Positions 1 to 6,101 of a stretch of 11,935 bases of DNA are shown here, one piece after another. The translations under genes were made by a program, and so were the position numbers. Each line of letters opens with the position of its first letter. Within the stretch, counting starts at the first letter, position 1. The DNA comes from Galactobacter sp. (GTDB lineage Bacteria; Actinomycetota; Actinomycetes; Actinomycetales; Micrococcaceae), in assembly GCA_022712075.1 (NCBI GenBank), contig JALAHE010000035.1:1-11935 (forward strand), read 5' to 3'. Below the pieces are notes generated by a model. It saw only the letters and a list, made by a program, of their open reading frames with translations, made no database searches and was not told the origin of the DNA.

Positions 1-1420
1 CCCGGTGGACCCGGTGGACCCGGTGGACCCGGAGACGCCCGGCACGGACAACGGCTCCGCTGAGGAGCTGAGCATCTCCAACGCCACCCTGAACTGGGGC
101 CTCAAGCAGTCCTTCCGCGACTACGTCGTGGGCCCGATCGGCGGCGGCAGCTTCACGGTCTCCGACGGTGCCAAGCAGGCGGCAAACAACGGCGTGTTCT
201 CCTTCACGGGCGGCTCCGGCACGCTCAAGAACGGCCTCGGCACCATCTCCTTCAACGGCACGGTGAACGTCACGGGCCACGAGGGTGAGATGGACCTGAC
301 CTTCTCCCAGCTGCGCGTCAAGGTCACCGGACCCACCACGGCTCAGCTGATCGCGAGCGTCACCGCCCCGCAGACGTCAATGACGGACGCCATCAACCTG
401 AAGGACGTCGTGCTGGCGTCGCTGAGCTTCGACGCCAAGAACCTCACTTTCAACAACGCCGCGCTCGGCTTCAAGGCCGCCGTCTCCGCCTCCAAGCTGC
501 TCGTCCTGAGCGACGCCAAGGCCACGCTGACCAAGGCCGGCGTCCCGGCCCTGGCCGGCTTCTACGAGGCGGGCACCGCCCTCGATTCCGTCGCCGTCAA
601 CGCCGACGCGAAGGCCTCCACGCCGACCACCACGGACGACGACGACACGACGGACACGGACACCGACGCCGGCACGGATGACGAGGAGACCTCCTCCGAG
701 GGCTCCGAGCAGACCGGTTCCGAGTCCGCCGGCGGCACGGCGCAGCAGCAGTGCCGCACCGTCGAGGTCCCCGCCACCGCGGGCGGCGCCTCGCTCAGCT
801 GGGGCGTCAAGTCCTCCTTCGTCTCGTACGTCAAGGGCGGCATCGCCAAGGGCCAGGTCACGACGGGCAACGGCGCAGCCTCCACGGGCTCCGGCTTCAC
901 GTGGGGCGCTGGCTCCGGCTCGCTGTCCGAGAACGGCACGGGCACCGTGTCCTTCCCCGGCTCCGTGCGCTTCACCGGCCACGACGGCCTCATGGACACC
1001 ACGGTCTCCGGCCTGCGCGTCAAGGTGACGGGTTCCGGTTCGGCCGTGCTCATCGCCAACGTCAAGAGCCAGGACATGGAGGGCAAGGACCTCTCAGCCT
1101 CCAACGTCACCTTTGCCAACGTGAAGTTCCCCGGCGGTTCCGCCTCCGGCTTCTCCGGCGCTTCGGTCACGCTGACGGCGGCTGGCGCCAAGTCCTTCGC
1201 CGGCTTCTACAACGCCGGGCAGGTCATGGACTCCATGACCCTCTCGGTCGGCAAGGCCACGGCTGCCACCACCAAGGTCGTCTGCGGCGACGAGGCCCTG
1301 GCCTCGACCGGCGTCGACAACACCGCCAACCTGGTCGGCACCGCCGGCCTGCTGGCCCTGCTCGGCGCCGCGGCGATCACCCTCGCCGCCCGCCGCAAGT
1401 CTGCGGCAACGCAGCGCTAA
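1..1420 (+). CDS. htaA: HtaA-family cell-surface heme-binding protein, C-terminal part (5' end outside window)
   Basis: The protein is open at the left edge, so the signal peptide and any further domains lie upstream; the GTG at 5 is probably an internal Val in a VDP repeat. Numbering from it, two HtaA domains are visible, about residues 22-200 and 258-420. Each has the same three conserved positions: Tyr in an S-F-x-x-Y context (Y40, Y275), His in T-G-H-[ED]-G (H92, H326) and Tyr in a G-F-Y context (Y187, Y402). In corynebacterial HtaA proteins such Tyr/His residues bind heme. An acidic Asp/Thr/Glu linker (209-240) separates the domains. C250 and C427 bracket domain 2 and could form a disulfide. 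The tail has LASTG (432-436), a hydrophobic segment (about 442-462) and RRK, a sortase-like or membrane anchor. The gene precedes hmuTUV as in Corynebacterium. Likely role: capture heme at the surface and pass it to HmuT. Family assignment is firm; the symbol is by analogy, since paralogues exist. Confidence 0.9.
   Translation, partial: PVDPVDPVDPETPGTDNGSAEELSISNATLNWGLKQSFRDYVVGPIGGGSFTVSDGAKQAANNGVFSFTGGSGTLKNGLGTISFNGTVNVTGHEGEMDLTFSQLRVKVTGPTTAQLIASVTAPQTSMTDAINLKDVVLASLSFDAKNLTFNNAALGFKAAVSASKLLVLSDAKATLTKAGVPALAGFYEAGTALDSVAVNADAKASTPTTTDDDDTTDTDTDAGTDDEETSSEGSEQTGSESAGGTAQQQCRTVEVPATAGGASLSWGVKSSFVSYVKGGIAKGQVTTGNGAASTGSGFTWGAGSGSLSENGTGTVSFPGSVRFTGHDGLMDTTVSGLRVKVTGSGSAVLIANVKSQDMEGKDLSASNVTFANVKFPGGSASGFSGASVTLTAAGAKSFAGFYNAGQVMDSMTLSVGKATAATTKVVCGDEALASTGVDNTANLVGTAGLLALLGAAAITLAARRKSAATQR
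5..31 (+). repeat. 9-bp tandem repeat (GTGGACCCG x3) encoding Val-Asp-Pro
   Basis: Three exact copies of GTGGACCCG are visible, and the preceding CCCG at 1-4 fits the end of a fourth copy, so the array probably continues upstream. It encodes a VDP linker just before the first visible HtaA domain. The repeat is in frame, so copy-number change would only lengthen or shorten the linker. Confidence 0.8.
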
Positions 1421-1428
1421 TCACGGCC

Positions 1429-1473
1429 CGACGGCGCCCGCTCACCTTGAGCGGGCGCCGTCGCCCCCGTTTT
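1429..1473 (+). terminator. Intrinsic terminator after htaA
   Basis: A perfect 16-bp inverted repeat (1429-1444 with 1448-1463) closes on a 3-nt CCT loop. It lies 8 nt after the htaA stop. A short C-run and TTTT (1470-1473) follow. This is a very stable Rho-independent terminator. It separates htaA from hmuTUV and leaves about 52 nt before the hmuT start. Confidence 0.92.
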
Positions 1474-1525
1474 CCCTCACCCTCGTCCCGCCTCAGCTGA
1501 CCCACACAGAGAGCAAGAAGTCATC

Positions 1526-2644
1526 GTGTTGTATCGCAAGCCAGCCACCCTTGCGGCGGCCCTCGTGGCCGCCCTCTCGCTCGCCTCGTGTGCTGGGGCC
1601 AGCACCGCGCCGTCGTCGGAGACCCCGACGACGGCATCGTCGTCTTCCGCGCAGGCCACAGCCGGCGCCTCCAGCTCCGCGGCTGGCCCGGCCGGCGTCG
1701 ACGCGCTCTCCCTGACCGGCCCGGCGCAGGCCGCCACGGTCCCGGACGTCACGGCCGCCGTGAAGGACCCGAAGCCGACCCTCCCGGCCAAGGTCACCGA
1801 CTCCAACGGCAAGACCATCACCGTGAAGTCCACGGACCGCATCCTGGCCCTTGACCTCTACGGCACGTTGACCGACACCGTGATCGGGCTCGGTCTGGAA
1901 AAGAACCTCGTTGGCCGCTCCAATTCGGACACGCAGGCGGCGATCAAGGGCCTGCCGGTCGTCACACAGTCCGGCCACGACCTCAACACCGAGGCCGTCC
2001 TGAACCTGAACCCCACGCTGATCCTCACGAACACCACGATCGGCTCCGAGGAGAAGTACGCGCAGCTGGAGAACGCCGGCGTGACCGTGGTGCGCTTCGA
2101 GCAGACGCCCTCGCTCGACTCGATCGACGACACGATCGAGGAGGTCGGCGACGCCGTGGGCCTGCCCGAGGCCGCCGACACCCTCGCCGAGCGCACCGAT
2201 GCCGAGCTGGAGAAGGCCAAGGCCACCGTCAACGCCCTCAAGGCCAACACGCCCAAGGCCCCCCGCGCCGTGGTGCTCTACGTGCGCGGCACGGCGGGCG
2301 TCTTCTTCATCCTCGGCAAGGACTACGGGGCCTCCGACATCATCGGCGCCCTCGGCCTCGAGGATTCGGCCGCCGAGAACGGCATCACGCAGCTGAAGCC
2401 AGCCAACGCCGAATCGCTCGTGAGCCTGGACCCGGAGATCGTCCTCGCCATGGAGGACGGCGTGAAGTCCGCCGGCGGCGTGGAGGGCCTCGTCAAGCGC
2501 CCGGGCATGGCGGCCACCACCGCCGGCTCCACCCAGCGCATCATCACGGCCGCCGACGGCCAGCTGCTGGCCTACGGCCCGCGCATTTTTTTTTTTATTG
2601 TTTCGGTGTCCACGGAGATCTACACCCAGGACGGCACCAAGTGA
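1526..2644 (+). CDS. hmuT: Heme ABC transporter substrate-binding lipoprotein HmuT
   Basis: This 372-residue protein is the lipid-anchored heme receptor of the HmuTUV importer. The GTG start is preceded by a weak purine-rich site (1509-1520). The signal peptide ends in a lipobox L19-A20-S21-C22, so it should be anchored through C22. Residues about 25-85 are a Ser/Ala/Thr/Pro-rich tether; the rest is a class III periplasmic-binding fold of the FecB/BtuF type. The heme ligands known from corynebacterial HmuT appear present: H151 in a S-G-H-D-L context, and Y252 with R254 in L-Y-V-R-G. The stop overlaps the hmuU start (GTGA, 2641-2644), showing an operon. Oddity: codons 354-359 come from an AT-rich patch with eleven T and read I-F-F-F-I-V, where relatives usually continue G-P-R-T-P. 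The frame is kept, and the length fits without an indel. The symbol is well supported by the ligands and neighbours. Confidence 0.93.
   Translation: MLYRKPATLAAALVAALSLASCAGASTAPSSETPTTASSSSAQATAGASSSAAGPAGVDALSLTGPAQAATVPDVTAAVKDPKPTLPAKVTDSNGKTITVKSTDRILALDLYGTLTDTVIGLGLEKNLVGRSNSDTQAAIKGLPVVTQSGHDLNTEAVLNLNPTLILTNTTIGSEEKYAQLENAGVTVVRFEQTPSLDSIDDTIEEVGDAVGLPEAADTLAERTDAELEKAKATVNALKANTPKAPRAVVLYVRGTAGVFFILGKDYGASDIIGALGLEDSAAENGITQLKPANAESLVSLDPEIVLAMEDGVKSAGGVEGLVKRPGMAATTAGSTQRIITAADGQLLAYGPRIFFFIVSVSTEIYTQDGTK
2552..2578 (+). other. Inverted repeat just upstream of the poly-T tract in hmuT
   Basis: A 6-bp stem (2558-2563 with 2567-2572, loop CTG) is extended, after a 2x2 internal loop, by 4 bp (2552-2555 with 2575-2578). 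It ends 7 nt before the eleven-T run. The layout resembles an intrinsic terminator inside the coding region, but the gap before the T run is longer than is usual for one. Confidence 0.45.
2586..2596 (+). repeat. Homopolymer run of eleven T within hmuT
   Basis: Eleven consecutive T encode most of Ile-Phe-Phe-Phe in a region otherwise very GC-rich, and the following bases (ATTGTTT) are also AT-rich. No comparable run occurs elsewhere in the window. It is either a slippage-prone site or a sequencing/assembly error. Confidence 0.95.
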
Positions 2645-3804
2645 CCGCGGCCCAGGACACCGTGCCCCACGCCGCGGCGCCGGGTCCCAGCCCCGCGCCG
2701 GCCCCGGCGCGGGGCACGGAAGGCGCCCCCGCGCCGTCGGGCACCCGCGTGTCGGCGCCCGCCCGGCGCTCCCGCCGCGGCCTGCGCGCCGCCATCGCGG
2801 CCGGCCTCCTGACCGCCGCGCTGCTCGCCGTCGTGCTTGTCTCGGCCTCGCTCGGCCAGTTCTCCACCACCCCGGCCCAAGTCATCGAATCGATCGGCCG
2901 CGTGCTCTTCGGCGGGGCCGACCCGCTGAACAACCGCGTGGACGCCGCGCTGTGGACCATCCGCTTCCCGCGCACGCTCCTGGCGCTCCTGGTCGGCGCG
3001 TGCCTGGCCGTGGCCGGCACCGTGATGCAGGGGCTCTTCGCCAACCCGCTCGCCGAGCCGAGCATCATCGGCGTGAGCTCCGGCGCCTCGGTCGGCGCGT
3101 GCGTCGCCATCGTCTTCGGCTTCTCCGCGGCGGCGCCGTGGACGCTGCCGGCCGGCGCGTTTGCCGGCGCCCTCGTCATCACGGGCGTCGTCTGGGCGCT
3201 CTCACGCTCTGGCGGGCGGGCCGTGGTCCTGACGCTGGTCCTGACCGGCATCGCCATCAACGCCGTGGCCGGCGCCGCCACGAGCTTCCTCGTCTTCATG
3301 GGCGACACGAGCTCGCGCGAGCAGATCATCTTCTGGCAGATGGGCACGCTCTCCGGGGCCACGTGGGAGGGCGTCGGCGTGACCGCCGCCGTCTTTGCGC
3401 TTGGCTTCATCGGCTGCCTCGCCCTGCGTTCCCGCCTCGACGTGCTGGCGCTCGGCGACCGCTCCGCCGCGGCCTCCGGCATCGACGTGGAGAAGCTGCG
3501 CGTCGTGGCGATCCTGCTCGTGTGCTTCATGACGGGCGTGGCCGTGGCGTTTGCCGGCGTCATCGCGTTCGTTGGCCTGATCGTCCCCCACGCCCTGCGC
3601 CTCATCGTTGGCCCCTCGCACCGCTACCTCGTGCCGCTCTCCGCGCTCGGCGGCGCGGTGCTGCTGGGCCTGGCCGACATCGCCGCCCGCACCGTCATCC
3701 CCTTCGGAGACCTGCCGGTGGGCATCTTCACCGCCCTCGTGGGCGGTCCCCTGTTCCTGGTGCTCCTGCGCCGGACCCTCAAGCGACCGGGAGCCGCAGC
3801 ATGA
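2641..3804 (+). CDS. hmuU: Heme ABC transporter permease HmuU (FecCD family)
   Basis: This 387-residue inner-membrane permease would form the homodimeric channel for heme received from HmuT. It starts with a GTG that overlaps the hmuT stop, with AGGA 9 nt upstream. The first 45 or so residues are an Ala/Pro/Arg-rich, presumably cytoplasmic, extension. From about residue 48 there are multiple hydrophobic segments, consistent with the roughly 10 helices of the family. FecCD hallmarks are clear: R-F-P-R (108-111), then A-G-x-x-M-Q-G (125-131), N-P-L-A-x-P (135-140) and G-x-x-x-G-A (144-149). Later come the loop G-L-I-V-P-H, which contacts the ATPase, and the D-L-P-V-G-I-F end. Its stop overlaps the hmuV start (ATGA, 3801-3804). 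Substrate is inferred from the adjacent HmuT and HtaA; alone it could be a siderophore or cobalamin permease. Confidence 0.93.
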   Translation: MTAAQDTVPHAAAPGPSPAPAPARGTEGAPAPSGTRVSAPARRSRRGLRAAIAAGLLTAALLAVVLVSASLGQFSTTPAQVIESIGRVLFGGADPLNNRVDAALWTIRFPRTLLALLVGACLAVAGTVMQGLFANPLAEPSIIGVSSGASVGACVAIVFGFSAAAPWTLPAGAFAGALVITGVVWALSRSGGRAVVLTLVLTGIAINAVAGAATSFLVFMGDTSSREQIIFWQMGTLSGATWEGVGVTAAVFALGFIGCLALRSRLDVLALGDRSAAASGIDVEKLRVVAILLVCFMTGVAVAFAGVIAFVGLIVPHALRLIVGPSHRYLVPLSALGGAVLLGLADIAARTVIPFGDLPVGIFTALVGGPLFLVLLRRTLKRPGAAA

Positions 3805-4589
3805 GCACCGCACTGACCGTCTCCGCCGCGCCCGTGGCGATCGAGGGCCGCAAGCTCATCGACGCCGTGGACCTGCGCCTCGAGTCCGGCACCGTGACGG
3901 CCGTGATCGGCCCCAACGGTGCAGGCAAGTCGACGCTCCTGGCCGTGGCCTCCGGCCAGCTCAAGCCGAGCTCAGGCACCGTGCACCTCGGCACCCGCGA
4001 GTCCCACCGCGTGCCGGCGGCCGAGGCGGCCCGCCGCCGCGCTGTGATGCCGCAAGACTCCGGCGTGGCCTTCGCCTTCACGGTCCGCGAGGTCGTGGAG
4101 ATGGGCCGCACGCCGTGGCGCAAGGTGCGCGCCGACCACGCCTCGGCCGTGGACGATGCCCTCGAGCTGACGGGGCTCACGGCCCTCGCCGAGCGCGACA
4201 TCACGACCCTGTCCGGGGGCGAGCGCCAGCGCGCCGCCCTGGCCCGCGTGATCGCGCAGGCCACCCCCGTGGCCGAGGGCTCGGTGATCTTGCTGGACGA
4301 GCCGACCTCCGCGATGGACGTGGCGCACGCCGAGGCGACGCTCGGGCTCATGCGCACCCTCGCGGCGCGCGGCGCCGCCGTGGGCGTGGTGCTGCACGAT
4401 CTCGACGCAGCGGCGTCCTATGCCGACTCGCTCTTGTTGCTGCAGCACGGCCGAGTCCGCGCCTCCGGCGCGGTCTCCTCCGTGTGCGACGCCGCGGTGC
4501 TCAGCGAGGTCTACGGCACCCCAGTTGAGGTGCTCGACGTCGCGGGCCGGCTTCGGGTTGGCCCCGTCCGCCCGGCGCGGGCGGCCTGA
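3801..4589 (+). CDS. hmuV: Heme ABC transporter ATP-binding protein HmuV
   Basis: This 262-residue cytoplasmic ATPase would power heme import through HmuU. All nucleotide-binding motifs are intact: Walker A G37-P-N-G-A-G-K-S-T45, Q-loop Q85, signature L137-S-G-G-E, Walker B ending D166-E167, and H-loop H199. The length and the T-P-W segment near 105 fit the HmuV/FecE group. The ATG overlaps the hmuU stop, and GGGAG (3789-3793) sits 7 nt upstream as ribosome-binding site. It is the last gene of the operon. Only 2 nt separate its stop from the stop of the convergent anti-sigma gene, and no separate terminator fits between them, so the two transcripts probably overlap at their 3' ends. Confidence 0.94.
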   Translation: MSTALTVSAAPVAIEGRKLIDAVDLRLESGTVTAVIGPNGAGKSTLLAVASGQLKPSSGTVHLGTRESHRVPAAEAARRRAVMPQDSGVAFAFTVREVVEMGRTPWRKVRADHASAVDDALELTGLTALAERDITTLSGGERQRAALARVIAQATPVAEGSVILLDEPTSAMDVAHAEATLGLMRTLAARGAAVGVVLHDLDAAASYADSLLLLQHGRVRASGAVSSVCDAAVLSEVYGTPVEVLDVAGRLRVGPVRPARAA

Positions 4590-4591
4590 GG

Positions 4592-5389
4592 CTAGCCCAG
4601 CGTCACCGCGGCGACCGGCTCCTGCGTGGGCTGCTGGGAGCCGCCGGCCGGCTCAAGCGTGATGGCGACGACGGTCCCGGCGGCCTGGGAGCCCACCGAC
4701 TTGATGGCGTCGCCGCCTCCCACGAGCCCGGCCGAGACCGGCTTGCCGCCGGCCTGGATGGTCCACAGCTGATACGTGCGGTCCGCGCCGGTGCCCGGCA
4801 GCTCGCGGGTGATGATCTCGGAGCCGCTGGCGCCGGAGACCACAGTCAGGCTTCCCTGTCCGGAGGCGAGGGTGGCGCTCGAGAGCTTGGCCCCCGGCTG
4901 GCTCAGCAGCTCCATGATGCGAGCGTTGCCCGCCTCGGCCACGACCGCGCGCTGATGCTGGGCCACGGCGATCCCGATGGACGGCACGGCGATGGCGACG
5001 GCCGCCGCCGCGGCGATCCACGGGGCCAGCCGGCGCCGCGGGCGGAAGGCCAGCACGCCGTCGGGAAGTTCGGTGGTGGGCTCCGCCGGGCCGCCGTCCG
5101 TTCCGCGCGGGGCGGGCTCGGCGCCGGCTGGCGCCGCACCGGGATCAGGGCTTGCCTCGAGGGCGTCGATGCGCCGCAGCGCGTCCTCGAGGCCGCCGGC
5201 CGGCGGGGGCACGGCGCTCAGCCGCGCCAGCTCCGCCGCGGTCTCGCGGAATCGATCCAGGTCGGCGGCGGCCGCCGGGTCCGTGTGGAGCAGGCGGCGG
5301 GCCTCGGCGATGTCCTCCGGAGCGTCGAGGGAATCCAGCGCGAGCCCGACGAGGAGTTCGTCGCGGCGTTCATTGCTCATGGGGCTCAT
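4592..5389 (-). CDS. rskA: Anti-sigma-K factor RskA
   Basis: This 265-residue single-pass membrane protein should sequester the sigma factor encoded just upstream. The start at 5389 is chosen because GGAGGG (5398-5403) lies 8 nt before it; a longer reading from 5413 overlaps sigK and lacks such a site. Residues about 5-60 are a helical anti-sigma domain (starting E-L-L-V-G-L-A-L-D) with no zinc-binding HxxxCxxC motif, as in RskA. A Pro/Ala-rich linker runs to about 118, a membrane helix spans about 121-144, and the outer domain carries the family pattern T-Y-Q-L-W with a Gly-rich end. In M. tuberculosis RskA is destroyed by regulated proteolysis involving Rip1. The start lies 1 nt beyond the sigK stop, so the two are co-translated, the usual arrangement for a sigma/anti-sigma pair. 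Confidence 0.88.
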   Translation of the reverse strand: MSPMSNERRDELLVGLALDSLDAPEDIAEARRLLHTDPAAAADLDRFRETAAELARLSAVPPPAGGLEDALRRIDALEASPDPGAAPAGAEPAPRGTDGGPAEPTTELPDGVLAFRPRRRLAPWIAAAAAVAIAVPSIGIAVAQHQRAVVAEAGNARIMELLSQPGAKLSSATLASGQGSLTVVSGASGSEIITRELPGTGADRTYQLWTIQAGGKPVSAGLVGGGDAIKSVGSQAAGTVVAITLEPAGGSQQPTQEPVAAVTLG

Positions 5390-5390
5390 G

Positions 5391-5996
5391 TCAGCTTCCC
5401 TCCAAACATCCACGTAGTCGGGTCAATCCGGATCTGATGCGGCTCTTGATGGTGGGCAGCGGCGAGGCGAGCCGCCTGGCCACCTCCGCGTAACTGAGCC
5501 CGTCGTAGTAAGCGTGGGCGACGGCTTGGCTTTCGAGCTCCGTGAGGGTCTCCAGGCACTCGCGCACCCGTCGCTTGTCCTCCTCGCGCAAGAGCGCGTC
5601 ATCGGTGCCGTCGAGCTCGCGTTCCTCGGGCAGCGCCCCCTCGCGGCGCCGGCGGGAAACCTCGCTGCGGATCCGATCAACCGCCCGGCGGTGGGCCACC
5701 GTGGCGGCCCACGCGAAGACCGTGCCGCGCTCCGGCCGGTAGCCGCCCGACTTGGACCACAGCTCCACCATGACGTCTTGCGCGGTCTCCTCGGCGAGCC
5801 CCCGATCCACCATGAGCCTGCGGCACACACCGTGCACGATCGGAGCCACCACTTGGTACAGCCCGGCGAAGGCCTCGCGGTCCCCTGCGGCGCAACGCTC
5901 AACCAGCACCCCGAGCTCCTCGGCCTCGGTCGCGCGCTGCGACCGAAACCTCGGGTCCGGGAGCGGACAGGCGTTGCGTTCCGTCATGGCGGTCAT
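5391..5996 (-). CDS. sigK: ECF RNA polymerase sigma factor SigK
   Basis: This 201-residue ECF sigma factor should direct transcription when released from RskA. The ATG at 5996 is preferred over the ATGs at 5987 and 6038 because GGAGG (6006-6010) is 9 nt upstream. Region 2 (about 38-108) contains the A-E-E-T-A-Q-D-V-M core motif. Region 4 (about 145-197) closely resembles mycobacterial SigK, for example A-Y-Y-x-G-L-S-Y-x-E-V and T-I-K-S-R. C147 and C197 are 50 residues apart and align with the Cys133/Cys183 pair that I recall as the redox disulfide of M. tuberculosis SigK. There is no SnoaL or other extra domain. It sits between a lipoprotein with a SigK-like promoter and rskA, all on one strand. 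I see no clear SigK promoter in its own 105-nt leader. Confidence 0.9.
   Translation of the reverse strand: MTAMTERNACPLPDPRFRSQRATEAEELGVLVERCAAGDREAFAGLYQVVAPIVHGVCRRLMVDRGLAEETAQDVMVELWSKSGGYRPERGTVFAWAATVAHRRAVDRIRSEVSRRRREGALPEERELDGTDDALLREEDKRRVRECLETLTELESQAVAHAYYDGLSYAEVARRLASPLPTIKSRIRSGLTRLRGCLEGS
5398..5403 (-). promoter_or_regulatory. Ribosome-binding site of rskA, inside the sigK 3' end
   Basis: GGAGGG lies 8 nt before the ATG at 5389 and within the last codons of sigK. It decides the rskA start and implies translational coupling. Confidence 0.75.
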
Positions 5997-6005
5997 CCTA
6001 GGGTG

Positions 6006-6010
6006 CCTCC
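6006..6010 (-). promoter_or_regulatory. Ribosome-binding site of sigK
   Basis: GGAGG lies 9 nt before the ATG at 5996 and decides that start. Part of it falls in a 6-bp inverted repeat (6002-6007 with 6034-6039) that could partly hide it; that pairing is weak. Confidence 0.65.
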
Positions 6011-6039
6011 GCTCGTACGTGGGCGATGGGGGTGGCACC

Positions 6040-6080
6040 GTCGCCGCGCCGGTCCCCGGGGGAGGGAGCGGCGCGGCGAC
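6040..6080 (-). terminator. Strong GC hairpin between the lipoprotein gene and sigK
   Basis: A perfect 11-bp inverted repeat (6040-6050 with 6070-6080) encloses 19 nt that can pair further through CCCC/GGGG. It begins about 21 nt past the lipoprotein stop. No T run follows in the direction of transcription, so it may be a U-less actinobacterial terminator, an attenuator that lowers sigK expression, or an mRNA 3'-end stabiliser. Confidence 0.6.
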
Positions 6081-6101
6081 AGAGGGAGGGTCGGCAGGGG
6101 A

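Noticed and set aside
2598..4589. A 663-codon open frame on the plus strand covering hmuU in another frame and running into hmuV
   Set aside because: Before 3801 it is Arg/Pro/Gly-rich shadow sequence of hmuU; only its end is the true hmuV. No fusion is indicated, and hmuU and hmuV have their own overlapping stop and start.
4581..4600. Search for a terminator between the convergent hmuV and rskA genes
   Set aside because: The stops are 2 nt apart and only a 3-bp GCC/GGC palindrome is present; no terminator can be supported.
6002..6039. 6-bp inverted repeat touching the sigK ribosome-binding site as a translational switch
   Set aside because: Only 6 bp with a 26-nt loop; too weak to claim as a regulatory structure.
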